NCBI GenBank assembly: GCA_030698405.1
Contig: JAUYMU010000128.1
Span: forward strand, 17,021-81,020
Direction: 5' to 3'
Source: Bacteroidota bacterium
GTDB lineage: Bacteria; Bacteroidota; Bacteroidia; Bacteroidales; Prolixibacteraceae
Length of the DNA stretch: 64,000 nucleotides
Shown: positions 29,425 to 38,365 of the stretch, piece after piece
Layout of the letters: each line of letters starts with the position of its first letter
Numbering within the stretch: the first letter of the stretch is position 1
Notes under the pieces: model-generated
What the model saw: only the letters and a program-made list of their open reading frames with translations
Told to the model about the DNA's origin: nothing
Databases searched by the model: none
Position numbers and translations under genes: made by a program

Positions 29425-32187
29425 TTATTTATTGTCTATAAATGAATGAATTAGCTTCTCTATCCAAATGATTGGGAAAATTAAGAAACCAGCACCAACC
29501 GCCAATAAAATATCTTTTGATCCGAGTGCTGTTGTACCAAAAACTTGCTGGAAAAAAGGTGTATAAATAAATAGTGCTTGTAATGCCAAAATTGAAGCTA
29601 TTCCAATAAAAACAATATGATTGCTGAAGAACCCGATTTTAAATACAGAATCTTTGAGTGAACGGCAGTTGATCATGTAAAATATTTGAAACATGATGAC
29701 AAAGGTTACAGCAATTGTTTGGGCTTTTGGTAGTGCTTCAATTGATGAAACACCATTTGATAAAGCACTGTTATACTCCCAGTTAAATAATAAAATTGTG
29801 CCAATTGTCATTAAAACCGAGACAAAGAAAACCCGAAATATTATAAACCAGCTGAATAGAGGTTCTTCAGGTTTTCTTGGTGGCCTGTTCATCACATTGG
29901 GCTCTTTAACTTCGAAGGCCAACGGTATGGCCAGAGCAATTGCAGCTACCAGGTTGATCCACAACAATTGCGTTGGAAGCATTGGTAACAGCAACTCTTT
30001 TGTGATCGGGTTAAAAGGGAAAAACATGATCCCGTAAATAAGAATAAATGCTAATCCTAAGTTTGTTGGGAGTAAGAATGCCAACGATTTCAGTAAGTTG
30101 TCATACACTCTTCTACCTTCTTCTACTGCAGCGCTAATGCTTGAAAAGTTATCGTCGGCAAGCACAATGTCAGCCGACTCTTTTGAAACAGATGTACCAG
30201 TAATGCCCATTGCCACGCCAATATTTGATTGTTTGAGCGAAGGGGCGTCATTCACACCATCGCCGGTCATGGCCACAATCTGATTATTTTTCTGTAATGC
30301 TTTAACCAACCTGAGTTTATGCTCCGGAGCAACCCGTGCAAAAATATTGGTGCTGTTTACTGTTATGGCCAATGTTTCATCGTCCATTGTTGCCAATTCA
30401 ACTCCCGTAACCACATCGCCTTTGTCCGATAAACCTATGTCTATTCCAATGGCACGGGCTGTTGCTTTGTGGTCACCTGTGATCATTTTAACCACAATTC
30501 CTGCTTCATGGCATCTTTTGATGGCTTCAATCGCTTCTGTGCGCGGTGGATCAATCATGCCAATTAAGCCTACAAATTGAAAACCGGTTTGCGTTTGTTC
30601 TTCGGTTAATTCCAACTCATCGCCACCCGCCCACTCTTTTTGAGCAACAGCCAATACGCGCATTCCCTTGCCTCCCAAATGCTCAATCTGCATCTGAATT
30701 TGTGAAGTTTCAAGTGGAAATCCACCAAGGTGTATCGAGCACCGCTTTATAATCACTTCGGGTGCTCCCTTAATAATGATAAGCGGGTTTGTATTGCCGA
30801 CCAGTGCAGCCATGTATTGCATCTCAGAATCGAAAGGAATCACGTCTTTTCTAGGATACAACAGATGTAAATTGTCGGTATCGAATTTGGCTTTTGCAGC
30901 AGCCACAATTAAGGCAACCTCTGTTGGATCACCCGTAATGCTGAAGTTAGCTCCTTCAGTTTTAATGGTGGCATCGCTGCACAATACCGCATTTATCAGA
31001 AGTGTTTGAATTTCATTAGGAATCTCGTCCATTTTTAATCCGTTCAACATGAACACCCCATTAGGGTTGTATCCTACACCTGTCAATTGAACCTGACCCT
31101 GTGCTGTCCACAGTTCGTTAACAGTCATTTCGTTTCGTGTCAGAGTTCCTGTTTTATCAGAACAAATAACAGTTGTACTTCCCAAGGTTTCTACTGCAGG
31201 AAGTTTGCGTATGATTGCTTTCCGTTTGGCCATGCGTTGCACTCCAATAGCCAGGGCAATGGTTACAACCGCCGGAAGCCCTTCGGGGATTGCCCCAACA
31301 GCCAAAGCGATGGCAAAAATCAAACTGTCTTTCAATGCCAGCGTCAACGCAATTCCATGTCCGGTTGCCCGAATGGTTCCAACAACCATAATAACAAGGG
31401 TTATGGCAATAATCCCAATGGTTAAATATTTACCAATGACGGCAAGTTTTTGTGTTAATGGTGTTTCCAAATCGGTAGTTTCACTTAGCATATCCGATAT
31501 CTTACCAAGTTCTGTGTTCATTCCCGTTGTGACCACTACGGCAATAGCCGTTCCCGATGTAATTAAAGTGCCACTATAAACCATACATTTCCGATCTCCA
31601 AGAACGGCATCTGGTTCTACAAAATTGGTTGACTTCTGCGCAGGTAGTGATTCTCCGGTCAGTGCAGCTTCTTCAACTGTCAGGTTCTTTTGTTGGATTA
31701 ACCGCATATCTGCAGGCACACGGTCGCCGGCTGCCATTTGCACAATATCGCCCGGCACAATTTCTGAAACGGGCATCATAATATACTTGCCATCGCGCAA
31801 TACAGTCGCATTTTCCGGCACCATATCACTTAAGGCTTCAATCGCTTTTCCTGCTTTGTATTCCTGAATAAAGCCAATAATAGTATTGACAACCACAACA
31901 GATAGAACCACCAATCCGTCGGTAATTTTGCCCAGCAAAGTCGCCAAAGTACTTGAGCCCAAAAGCACCCATATTAATGGGTTATTGATTTGCCTCCACA
32001 GTAGTTTAAGTACACCATCGCCTTTTTTCTTGATGATTTGGTTCATTCCAAATTTTGAAAGACGCTTTTTTGCTTCAGCTGATGTTAATCCATTTTGAGA
32101 ACTTTCAATTATCTCAAGCACATGTCCGTATTCTGCCGCGTGCCAATGGACCATTTCTTCCCCACTATATTTCATTTTATATTTCAT
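29425..32187 (-). CDS. P2-type cation-translocating ATPase
   Basis: A 920-residue inner-membrane pump with an N-terminal cation-ATPase domain, actuator TGES (TGESLP), phosphorylation motif SDKTGTLTRNE, hinge GDGVNDAPSLK and ten predicted membrane helices. It resembles calcium pumps (SERCA/PMCA-like), and M4 keeps the PEGLP motif. However M5 reads PTNLGLAF and M6 INLVAAIALAIPLAFE, so the residues equal to SERCA Glu771, Thr799 and Asp800 are leucine and alanines. The cation may therefore not be calcium. ATG 32187 is used; ATG 32175 is also possible. Confidence 0.88.
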   Translation of the reverse strand: MKYKMKYSGEEMVHWHAAEYGHVLEIIESSQNGLTSAEAKKRLSKFGMNQIIKKKGDGVLKLLWRQINNPLIWVLLGSSTLATLLGKITDGLVVLSVVVVNTIIGFIQEYKAGKAIEALSDMVPENATVLRDGKYIMMPVSEIVPGDIVQMAAGDRVPADMRLIQQKNLTVEEAALTGESLPAQKSTNFVEPDAVLGDRKCMVYSGTLITSGTAIAVVVTTGMNTELGKISDMLSETTDLETPLTQKLAVIGKYLTIGIIAITLVIMVVGTIRATGHGIALTLALKDSLIFAIALAVGAIPEGLPAVVTIALAIGVQRMAKRKAIIRKLPAVETLGSTTVICSDKTGTLTRNEMTVNELWTAQGQVQLTGVGYNPNGVFMLNGLKMDEIPNEIQTLLINAVLCSDATIKTEGANFSITGDPTEVALIVAAAKAKFDTDNLHLLYPRKDVIPFDSEMQYMAALVGNTNPLIIIKGAPEVIIKRCSIHLGGFPLETSQIQMQIEHLGGKGMRVLAVAQKEWAGGDELELTEEQTQTGFQFVGLIGMIDPPRTEAIEAIKRCHEAGIVVKMITGDHKATARAIGIDIGLSDKGDVVTGVELATMDDETLAITVNSTNIFARVAPEHKLRLVKALQKNNQIVAMTGDGVNDAPSLKQSNIGVAMGITGTSVSKESADIVLADDNFSSISAAVEEGRRVYDNLLKSLAFLLPTNLGLAFILIYGIMFFPFNPITKELLLPMLPTQLLWINLVAAIALAIPLAFEVKEPNVMNRPPRKPEEPLFSWFIIFRVFFVSVLMTIGTILLFNWEYNSALSNGVSSIEALPKAQTIAVTFVIMFQIFYMINCRSLKDSVFKIGFFSNHIVFIGIASILALQALFIYTPFFQQVFGTTALGSKDILLAVGAGFLIFPIIWIEKLIHSFIDNK

Positions 32188-32262
32188 TTTTAACTATTTA
32201 TATTGCTGTATATAAATGTATTAGGTATTTTACCAATCGTTGTAATCTGGAACCAAAATAAA

Positions 32263-32717
32263 CTATAATACTTTAATTGCCATAACAATCATAGCAATAC
32301 ATGCAGTTATTGCTATGGCAACATATTTCTTATTAAACTCAAACAGTTTCTTTACTTCCGGACCTATTTTTTTTATCAGGAATGAGAAAAAATAAAAATA
32401 TTAATATCAAATGCTCCGGAAGAAATCGAAAATATCTTGTAAGGAACCGGAATAAATGGGGCTAAAAATAAAATGCCCAAGCCCCATTTGTTGAATTGAA
32501 TATGAATTGATTGGTAAACAGCCTCGGTAAATCCCGGGATATTTTCAAACACGAATCTGGCAAGACCTGTAAATTCTCCGCTCGCATCAATCCATACAAA
32601 ATGACCAATTGAATATCCTGCCAAACCGCCGGTTAATGTTCCCAGAGTTGCATTGTCAGCCGGTAATAGTATTACAAAGGTAATAAACCCGGCCCAAACA
32701 TATCCATCAATAACCAT
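32263..32717 (-). pseudogene. Broken VTT/DedA-like membrane-protein gene
   Basis: The frame from ATG 32717 to the stop at 32376 has VTT-like features (GGLAGYSIGHFVW; LFLAPFIPVPYKIFSISSGA) but ends abruptly in IFIFSHS. In another frame, directly downstream, FLIKKIGPEVKKLFEFNKKY and a final hydrophobic helix continue to a TAG at 32263, the normal end of such proteins. Around 15-20 residues of the intervening helix appear to be missing and the frame is shifted. The N-terminal part also seems short. I take it as a pseudogene; an intact VTT gene is at 3297-3884. Confidence 0.6.
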
Positions 32718-32804
32718 AATCCAACTTTTTAAGTATCTAATTAATTTGTGAGAAACTTCCTGTTAACTGAATATATATCTCAAATTCAGAGTTCAATAAT
32801 TTCT

Positions 32805-33155
32805 TTAGGACGCTGATCCCCTCCATAATTTGTCCAAAAATTCGGTTATGAATTTTAAAATACCCTGTACACCGTTTTGGTTGATGTAATCAAATAGTTT
32901 TATTAATAGTGGCAACAAAATCAGGATCAGTGCTATAATAATTAGCAACAGTATAATGGCAGCAGTGATTAAAAATATTTTCAGTTTTTTATTATTCCGT
33001 ATTTTTTCAAGAATAAAGCTGATTTTATCATTGCTGTCGTACCCGCGATTGGTATTTCCAGAGTATATTGGGCCCCTGTATTCATCCTGAAAGCTGCGAT
33101 TTTTGTAATTGTCTGAATTTCTGCGGTTATAATTAATAAAGTCGTCGAATTTCAT
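32805..33155 (-). CDS. Small membrane protein of unknown function
   Basis: A 116-residue protein with a polar, asparagine- and arginine-rich N-terminus (NRRNSDNYKNRSFQDEYRG), one long strongly hydrophobic helix (about residues 60-85) and an amphipathic C-terminus (NGVQGILKFITEFLDKLW). No family recognised. Likely a single-pass inner-membrane protein. It follows two other small ORFs on the same strand with overlap, suggesting a short operon. Start ATG 33155. Confidence 0.55.
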   Translation of the reverse strand: MKFDDFINYNRRNSDNYKNRSFQDEYRGPIYSGNTNRGYDSNDKISFILEKIRNNKKLKIFLITAAIILLLIIIALILILLPLLIKLFDYINQNGVQGILKFITEFLDKLWRGSAS

Positions 33156-33336
33156 TTTGTTGTAATAGTAGAGATTTTAAATTCATTGCTGTGTCCGATG
33201 TTGATTTTCCGGCTGAAACAGAACTGTTTTTGTATAGAAAATCATACTGTAAGATCTGTGGAGTTTCAAGATTGGTATAGTACTGCCACGTATGAAGAGC
33301 AACGCCATTCAATAAATATAGCCCGATGCATATCAA
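33133..33336 (-). CDS. Possible small protein with hydrophobic N-terminus
   Basis: A 67-codon frame with TTG start (33336) and an N-terminal hydrophobic stretch (CIGLYLLNGVALHTW). It overlaps the next small membrane-protein gene by 23 bases. No family recognised, no clear ribosome binding site. It may be real, given its place between two small ORFs of similar kind, but support is weak. Confidence 0.3.
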   Translation of the reverse strand: MICIGLYLLNGVALHTWQYYTNLETPQILQYDFLYKNSSVSAGKSTSDTAMNLKSLLLQQNEIRRLY

Positions 33337-33368
33337 GGCTAACCGTTTATTCCGTATGATTCAAGGTT

Positions 33369-33683
33369 TTAAGTCCTGAAGAAGGACTTTTGCGGCGGTT
33401 GCCAGTTTGAAAAGGAAAATATATGTCCAAGAAACGGATTGTTCGGAATAGGCAAGCAATAAAGTCGTTCGGCTATCCAAAATGTTTGACAAGTTTGACT
33501 CATGTGGTCATCGTCAAAAGCATCAGAATCTAAACTTACAAAATGGTCAGTACAATTCATATTTCCAGAAAGTTCTACACTATAGGCTGGAGAATCGCAT
33601 TCAGAATATACTTCAGGCCCAGGGCAAAAAAGTACTGTTATCAGAAATAGAAGCCGGAATAATATATTTTTTGTCTCTTTCAT
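33369..33683 (-). CDS. Small secreted cysteine-containing protein
   Basis: A 104-residue protein beginning at ATG 33683 with a signal peptide (KETKNILFRLLFLITVLFCP). The mature part has several cysteines (YSECDSP, GNMNCTD, SQTCQTF, RLYCLPI), which could form disulfides in the periplasm, and ends in an aromatic, proline-rich segment (FSFSNWQPPQKSFF). No family recognised. It may be the first gene of a small operon with the two ORFs that follow. The ATG at 33692 is an alternative start. Confidence 0.5.
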   Translation of the reverse strand: MKETKNILFRLLFLITVLFCPGPEVYSECDSPAYSVELSGNMNCTDHFVSLDSDAFDDDHMSQTCQTFWIAERLYCLPIPNNPFLGHIFSFSNWQPPQKSFFRT

Positions 33684-33768
33684 TCGTGTCAAAAGTAAAA
33701 ATATGCTGAGAATAAAAAAAATCAGGGTGTTAAGTTTAGTTAATACCTATATTAAATTTCATGCAATT

Positions 33769-34383
33769 TTAGTTTCTGATCAGCCGGATAAATTCTTCCC
33801 TCGTAGCAACCCGTTCGAAAGCGCCGGTAAAGTCGGAAGTCGTGGTGGTTGAATTCTGTTTCTGAACGCCGCGCATTTGCATGCATAAATGTTGCGCTTC
33901 AATAACAACTGCAACTCCCAGCGGATTTAGCGTATTCTGAATGCATTCTTTTATTTGAGTGGTCAATCGTTCCTGAACCTGAAGCCGGCGGGCATAAGCA
34001 TCAACCACACGGGCAATTTTGCTGAGCCCGGTGATGTAACCATTGGGAATGTATCCGATATGCGCCTTGCCAATAAAAGGTAACATGTGATGTTCGCACA
34101 TCGAATAAATTTCGATATCCTTTACGATTACCATTTGCCGGTAATCTTCCTTAAACATGGCCGATCTCAAAATTTCTTCCGGATCCTGATCGTAGCCCTG
34201 AAGCAGGAATTGCATGGATTTGGCAACGCGCAAGGGTGTGCGTTGTAAGCCCTCACGGTCTGCGTTTTCGCCCAATAGTTCGAGGATATTCCTGTAATGT
34301 TCGCTTAGTTTTTCAGTCGTCTCCGGATCATATTTTTCTACCTTCCGGTAGCTTCCGTCTTTTCCGTTCAGTGTAAATTCCAT
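33769..34383 (-). CDS. folE: GTP cyclohydrolase I
   Basis: A 204-residue enzyme that converts GTP to 7,8-dihydroneopterin triphosphate, the first step of folate (and related pterin) synthesis. Zinc- and substrate-binding motifs are visible: [39 protein letters not shown] and [10 protein letters not shown]. Length is normal. It is divergent from hldD across about 260 bases. The other folate genes in the window, pabB-pabC at 12.8-14.4 kb, are unlinked. Confidence 0.95.
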   Translation of the reverse strand: MEFTLNGKDGSYRKVEKYDPETTEKLSEHYRNILELLGENADREGLQRTPLRVAKSMQFLLQGYDQDPEEILRSAMFKEDYRQMVIVKDIEIYSMCEHHMLPFIGKAHIGYIPNGYITGLSKIARVVDAYARRLQVQERLTTQIKECIQNTLNPLGVAVVIEAQHLCMQMRGVQKQNSTTTTSDFTGAFERVATREEFIRLIRN

Positions 34384-34646
34384 TTTAAAATCCTTTCTAT
34401 AAATAAACTGTACAGCTCACGCAACCACAAAGGTAACATGTTCAGTCTTACATGTAGCCTTGATGAAATATTTTGTGAATATCCTTAAATTTACCTCATG
34501 TCATTCAGTAAGTTAAAATGAATTGATTGAAATTGTAAATAAAAGTTAATTTTTTCATGTATTAAATACAATATTATACCAAAAATGAAGTTTGTAAATA
34601 TGAAAACAATGTCGCAGAAACTGACCCACCTTAATGGAATGTGCTT

Positions 34647-35612
34647 ATGATTGTAGTTACAGGAGCAGCTGGTTTTATAGGAAGTTATGTTGTTGGGAAG
34701 CTCAACAGGGAAGGTTTTAAAGACATTGTTATGGTCGATAAATACGACGATCCCCTGAAGATATCCAATTACCAGTCGAAGACATACACAGAAATGGTTG
34801 ACCGTGATCAGTTTTTTGACTGGTTAGCCACTCACGAAAAATTCGTTCAGATTATTATCCATCTGGGAGCTCGAACCGACACCATTGGTCAGGAACCTCA
34901 AATATACCAGCAACTTAATCTCGAATATTCCCAAAAGATATGGAACGCCTGCATTCAATATGGTTTGCCCTTGGTATATGCTTCTTCTGCATCAACTTAT
35001 GGTGACGGACAACTGGGTTTCGACGACGATCATTCGCTTATTGCTGAATTGCAACCACTTAACTTATACGCACAATCGAAACATGATTTTGATTGCTGGG
35101 CACTTCAACAGAAAAAGCAGCCTTCCTTTTGGTCGGGATTGAAATTTTTCAATGTATTTGGCCCGAATGAATACCACAAAGACCGCATGGCATCTGTCAT
35201 ACTTCAGGCTTACAATACAATTTCAGAAACAGGTAGAATGGATCTCTTCCGTTCGCATCATCCTGAATTTAAAGATGGTGAACAAGCCCGTGATTTTATT
35301 TATGTAGAAGATGTGGCCAAAGTGATCCTATATTTCATGCACCAGCGGAAAAATTCAGGAATTTACAATGTGGGTACAGGTGAAGCACGCACTTACCTGA
35401 GCCTGACGAAAGCTGTTTTTAAGTCGATGCAGCAGGACGAAAAGATTGGTTTTGTTGTTACTCCGGAAGATTTACGGGGCAAATATCAGTACTATACCTG
35501 CGCAAACATTCAGAAACTAAAAAGCATCGGCTACAGCGAACCATTTTTCAGCCTTGAAGAGGGAATTGACGATTATGTGAGCAACTATCTGAAAAAGGGA
35601 AGCTGCTATTAG
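34647..35612 (+). CDS. hldD: ADP-L-glycero-D-manno-heptose 6-epimerase
   Basis: A 321-residue short-chain dehydrogenase-type epimerase: NAD(P) motif GAAGFIGSYV, catalytic YAQSKHDFD, ASSASTYGDGQL, FFNVFGPNEYHK (written as NVFGPNEYHKDRMAS) and GEQARDFIYVEDVAK. The last three are characteristic of HldD/RfaD, which epimerises the heptose precursor of lipopolysaccharide inner core. The ATG at 34647 (MIVVTGAAG) is preferred to a GTG at 34641. No other heptose gene is adjacent. Confidence 0.9.
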   Translation: MIVVTGAAGFIGSYVVGKLNREGFKDIVMVDKYDDPLKISNYQSKTYTEMVDRDQFFDWLATHEKFVQIIIHLGARTDTIGQEPQIYQQLNLEYSQKIWNACIQYGLPLVYASSASTYGDGQLGFDDDHSLIAELQPLNLYAQSKHDFDCWALQQKKQPSFWSGLKFFNVFGPNEYHKDRMASVILQAYNTISETGRMDLFRSHHPEFKDGEQARDFIYVEDVAKVILYFMHQRKNSGIYNVGTGEARTYLSLTKAVFKSMQQDEKIGFVVTPEDLRGKYQYYTCANIQKLKSIGYSEPFFSLEEGIDDYVSNYLKKGSCY

Positions 35613-35710
35613 TAACTGAATATCATTGGTTTGACGACATTAATTGTCATTGTTGGTCATTTACTTCGTGTCATTAATTGTATTTGCCATCGATATTGTG
35701 AATGAATTCT

Positions 35711-35752
35711 AAATGACAATTAAATGACAATTAAATGACTACAAATGACTAC
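35711..35752. repeat. Short tandem repeats with an upstream inverted partner
   Basis: AAATGACAATT occurs twice in tandem (35711-35732), followed by two copies of AAATGACTAC (35733-35752). The complement AATTGTCATT is found at 35642-35651, so hairpins are possible. The element lies between hldD and the convergent yaaA. No function can be assigned. Confidence 0.55.
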
Positions 35753-35787
35753 TGACATTTTTGCTATCCACAGTCAGAGACTCCATT

Positions 35788-36552
35788 CTACCTCGTAAAC
35801 ACCCAATTATCCTCCTTCGAAAGCTGGTTGTTGAAGTAATACCCTTCCATATCAAAGGCTTTCATTTCCTCCGGATCGGAGATGTTGTTCCGGATGATAA
35901 AACGGCTCATCAATCCGCGGGCTCTTTTGGCAAAAAACGAAACCATCTGATATTTTCCGTCTTTATTCTCCTTAAACGCGGGTGTTATGATCCGGGCTTT
36001 TAGCTTTTTTGTGTCGATCGCGCTGAAATATTCATTGGAGGCCAGGTTTACCAAAACTGCCGGTTTTTCTTCTGACAATTCCTGATTCAATTTGGCAGTG
36101 ATCTTTGTTTTCCAGAAATCATAAAGGTTCTTCTTTCTGGCAACAGAAATATTTGTTCCCATTTCCAGACGATATGGCTGAATCAGGTCCAGCGGTTTCA
36201 GCAGTCCGTAGGCTCCCGAAAGTATCCGAAGTTTTTGCTGAGCTGTTTCGAATTCGGTGGCCGAAAATGTTTCAGCTTTCAGTCCCTGATAAACATCTCC
36301 GTTGAACATCAACACTGCCTGCCACGAATTTTCATGAGTAAAAGGCAATGCCCATTCCTGAAAGCGCTGAAAGTTTAATTCAGCAAGTTTGGGAGAAATG
36401 CCCATCAATTCAGCCAATTGTGCCGGTTTTTTCTTTTTCAGGACTGAAACAACTTTTTCGGCTTCAGGCAAAAAATCAGCTGCCGTGTATTTTTCAAACT
36501 GAATAGGCGAGTGATCGTAAAGCGACTTGGCCGGTGAAACAACGATGATCAT
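35788..36552 (-). CDS. yaaA: YaaA-family peroxide stress protein
   Basis: A 254-residue protein of the YaaA/DUF328 family. It starts with MIIVVSPAKSLY and has KLAELNFQRFQEW, MFNGDVYQGL, RILSGAYGLLKPLDLIQPYR and YFSAIDTKKL, the conserved blocks. In E. coli YaaA lowers free iron during hydrogen peroxide stress, limiting DNA damage. The single gene is convergent with hldD. ATG 36552 is clear. Confidence 0.93.
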   Translation of the reverse strand: MIIVVSPAKSLYDHSPIQFEKYTAADFLPEAEKVVSVLKKKKPAQLAELMGISPKLAELNFQRFQEWALPFTHENSWQAVLMFNGDVYQGLKAETFSATEFETAQQKLRILSGAYGLLKPLDLIQPYRLEMGTNISVARKKNLYDFWKTKITAKLNQELSEEKPAVLVNLASNEYFSAIDTKKLKARIITPAFKENKDGKYQMVSFFAKRARGLMSRFIIRNNISDPEEMKAFDMEGYYFNNQLSKEDNWVFTR

Positions 36553-36655
36553 GACTGGGTTTTTAAATTTAGTTCAGGAATGAAACAAAGAAAAGGAATA
36601 ATGTGCAAGAAATCATCCTTCCCAGCATTTAGAGTCCAACTTTTGCTTGCTCAGG

Positions 36656-36838
36656 TTAGCAATAAACATTTGCACATGAAGCCACTGATAGCCGCTCAGT
36701 CAGGCACATTCGAATCAAGTGATGATCCCTGACCGACCCTGGTCTGGCGAACTTAGACGCGTAAGCAAGAATATAATAGGCCGGATTGCGTGTTACCGCA
36801 TTGCCGTTGATGGTAATGGTGCCCAAAACCAGACTAAT
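36656..36838 (-). pseudogene. Fragment of a GH30 glycosidase gene
   Basis: A short segment encodes LVLGTITI, NPAYYILAYASKFARPGSVR, which matches the stretch after the nucleophile in GH30 enzymes (NPxYYxIAHASKFVxPGS). No catalytic region is present, and past GSVR the frame turns to unrelated sequence with stops in the alternative frames. It begins within the last codons of the glpD-like gene. It differs from the matching part of the intact GH30 gene at 40501-41979, so it derives from another paralogue, perhaps a piece left by a deletion within the PUL. Confidence 0.6.
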
Positions 36839-38180
36839 TATTCGCATAGTTTTTAATACTTTTGGATTCATCTGCATTAGAATTGGTTAATAAGTTAAGT
36901 AAATATCCTTGAGCCAGTTTATTGAATGTTTCCAGTTGTTCCTTTTCCCATTGTTTATCCTTGCCGTTATGTAGAGCAAGCAATGATACTGTCAATGGTG
37001 CAGCTTCCATTGCAGCCCTGGCATCCAGAAATAATAACCGTATCCTTCTTGCTAAAATATCTTCAACTGTCAAAACCATTTCATTCTCAATAATCCATAA
37101 GATTTCAGCTTTTGTATAAGGATACGATGCATGGATTTTTTCCGATAAAGAAGCATTTTCTTTCATCATTTGTGTTATGGCCGATGCATCAGTACCATAA
37201 ACCGATAATTGAGTGTCATTTTGATTCTCTGACCATCCATGAATTTTTAAGTGTTTTGTTTCGCAGGGCATAAATTCCAATCCAGATGCTTGTATGGCTT
37301 TGTTGATGATAAGTTTGGCCTTGCTTCTGTAGTTGACCCATTCTCCGCAGGTTACATGCACCAGGCCTGAAGGCAAAACTTTTACCATATAATCCTTTGG
37401 CAAATGTTTGTCTTCCACCAAATGAATTCCCTGTGACTGGGCAATTGTTTTTTCAGAATGACCTTCGGCCAATTGCAGCAATTCATCTTCAAATACACCG
37501 GTGGCATTAATGACTACTTTTGCCTTGATTTCAATTTCTTTTCCGCCAATCTCATCTTTTGCTATTACACCTTTAATGGCTGCTCCTTTTTTTAGAAACC
37601 CGGTTACTCCACAATAATTAACAACTGTGGCGCCCTGCTCAATAGCCGTTTGAGCCAGGTTGACGGCTAACCTGTTGTAGTCAAACTCTCCGTTGAAGTA
37701 TAAAACACCTCCATTAATATTGTTGACAATCAGATCAGGCAAATAACGTAAGGTTTGCTTTCTTGTAAGCATTTTCGTTTTTCCCGAACTTAATTCTCCT
37801 GAAAGAAATTCATACACCCATAAGCCAAATCCATAGAACCATTTATGCCACCATTTATAGCAGGGCATTACAAACGACAATTTTTGACATAGATGAGGGG
37901 CATTTTGTAAAAGTCTGTTTCTTTCGGGTAATCCATCTTTCATCAAACGGATATTTCCCTGAGCCAAATAGCTGACACCATCATGTACCAATTTGGCAGA
38001 GCGGCTTGATGTTCCTTTAGCAAAATCAGATTTTTCGAGCAGAAGTGTTTTAAATCCTCTGTTGGCTGCATCAACTGCACATCCCAGACCAGTTGTCCCG
38101 CCGCCGATGATGATGATATCATACTCTCTTTCATAACTGAGAATATACAACTGCTCTTCTCTGTTCATTTGCTTTTCCAT
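36834..38180 (-). pseudogene. glpD: GlpD-like FAD-dependent glycerol-3-phosphate dehydrogenase with internal deletion
   Basis: An open frame of 448 codons with the GlpD fold: FAD motif IIIIGGGTTGLGCAVDAA, SDFAKGTSSRSAKLVHDGVS, VINATGVFEDELL and SQGIHLVEDKHLP. Normal enzymes are around 520 residues. Here KDYMVKVLPS runs directly into GLVHVTCGEWVNYRSKA, skipping about 75-80 residues that usually carry the WHGK and GTTDTP segment near the FAD. Motif changes add doubt: LVHGGVRYL has become LVHDGVSYL, and GGKWTTYR is CGEWVNYR. The reading frame is intact, so a protein may be made, but activity is doubtful. It lies after the PUL terminator on the same strand. Confidence 0.65.
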
Positions 38181-38315
38181 ATTTTAACCGAAGTTCCGAT
38201 AGTGAGCGCTCCCATGGATGTAGAACATCCGCCGGAGTGTGGGGAAAATAGTTGGGATCCGAGGCCAGGTTCCATTCAATAAAAATAATGAATACTTGAA
38301 GTTGTAATTTATGAT

Positions 38316-38350
38316 AAAAAAGGCTGTGCGATTGTCGTACAGCCTTTTTT
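38316..38350. terminator. Strong intrinsic terminator after the E-set protein gene
   Basis: AAAAAAGGCTGT (38316-38327) and ACAGCCTTTTTT (38339-38350) form a 12-bp stem around an 11-base loop. With flanking A- and T-runs it can work on both strands; it lies 16 bases past the E-set gene stop and closes the PUL. Confidence 0.85.
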
Positions 38351-38365
38351 GTCAGCTTCAAGTGT

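Noticed and set aside
29693..32098. Series of plus-strand frames opposite the P-type ATPase
   Set aside because: Typical antisense shadows of a long gene; translations are rich in Ser/Thr/Ile without motifs.
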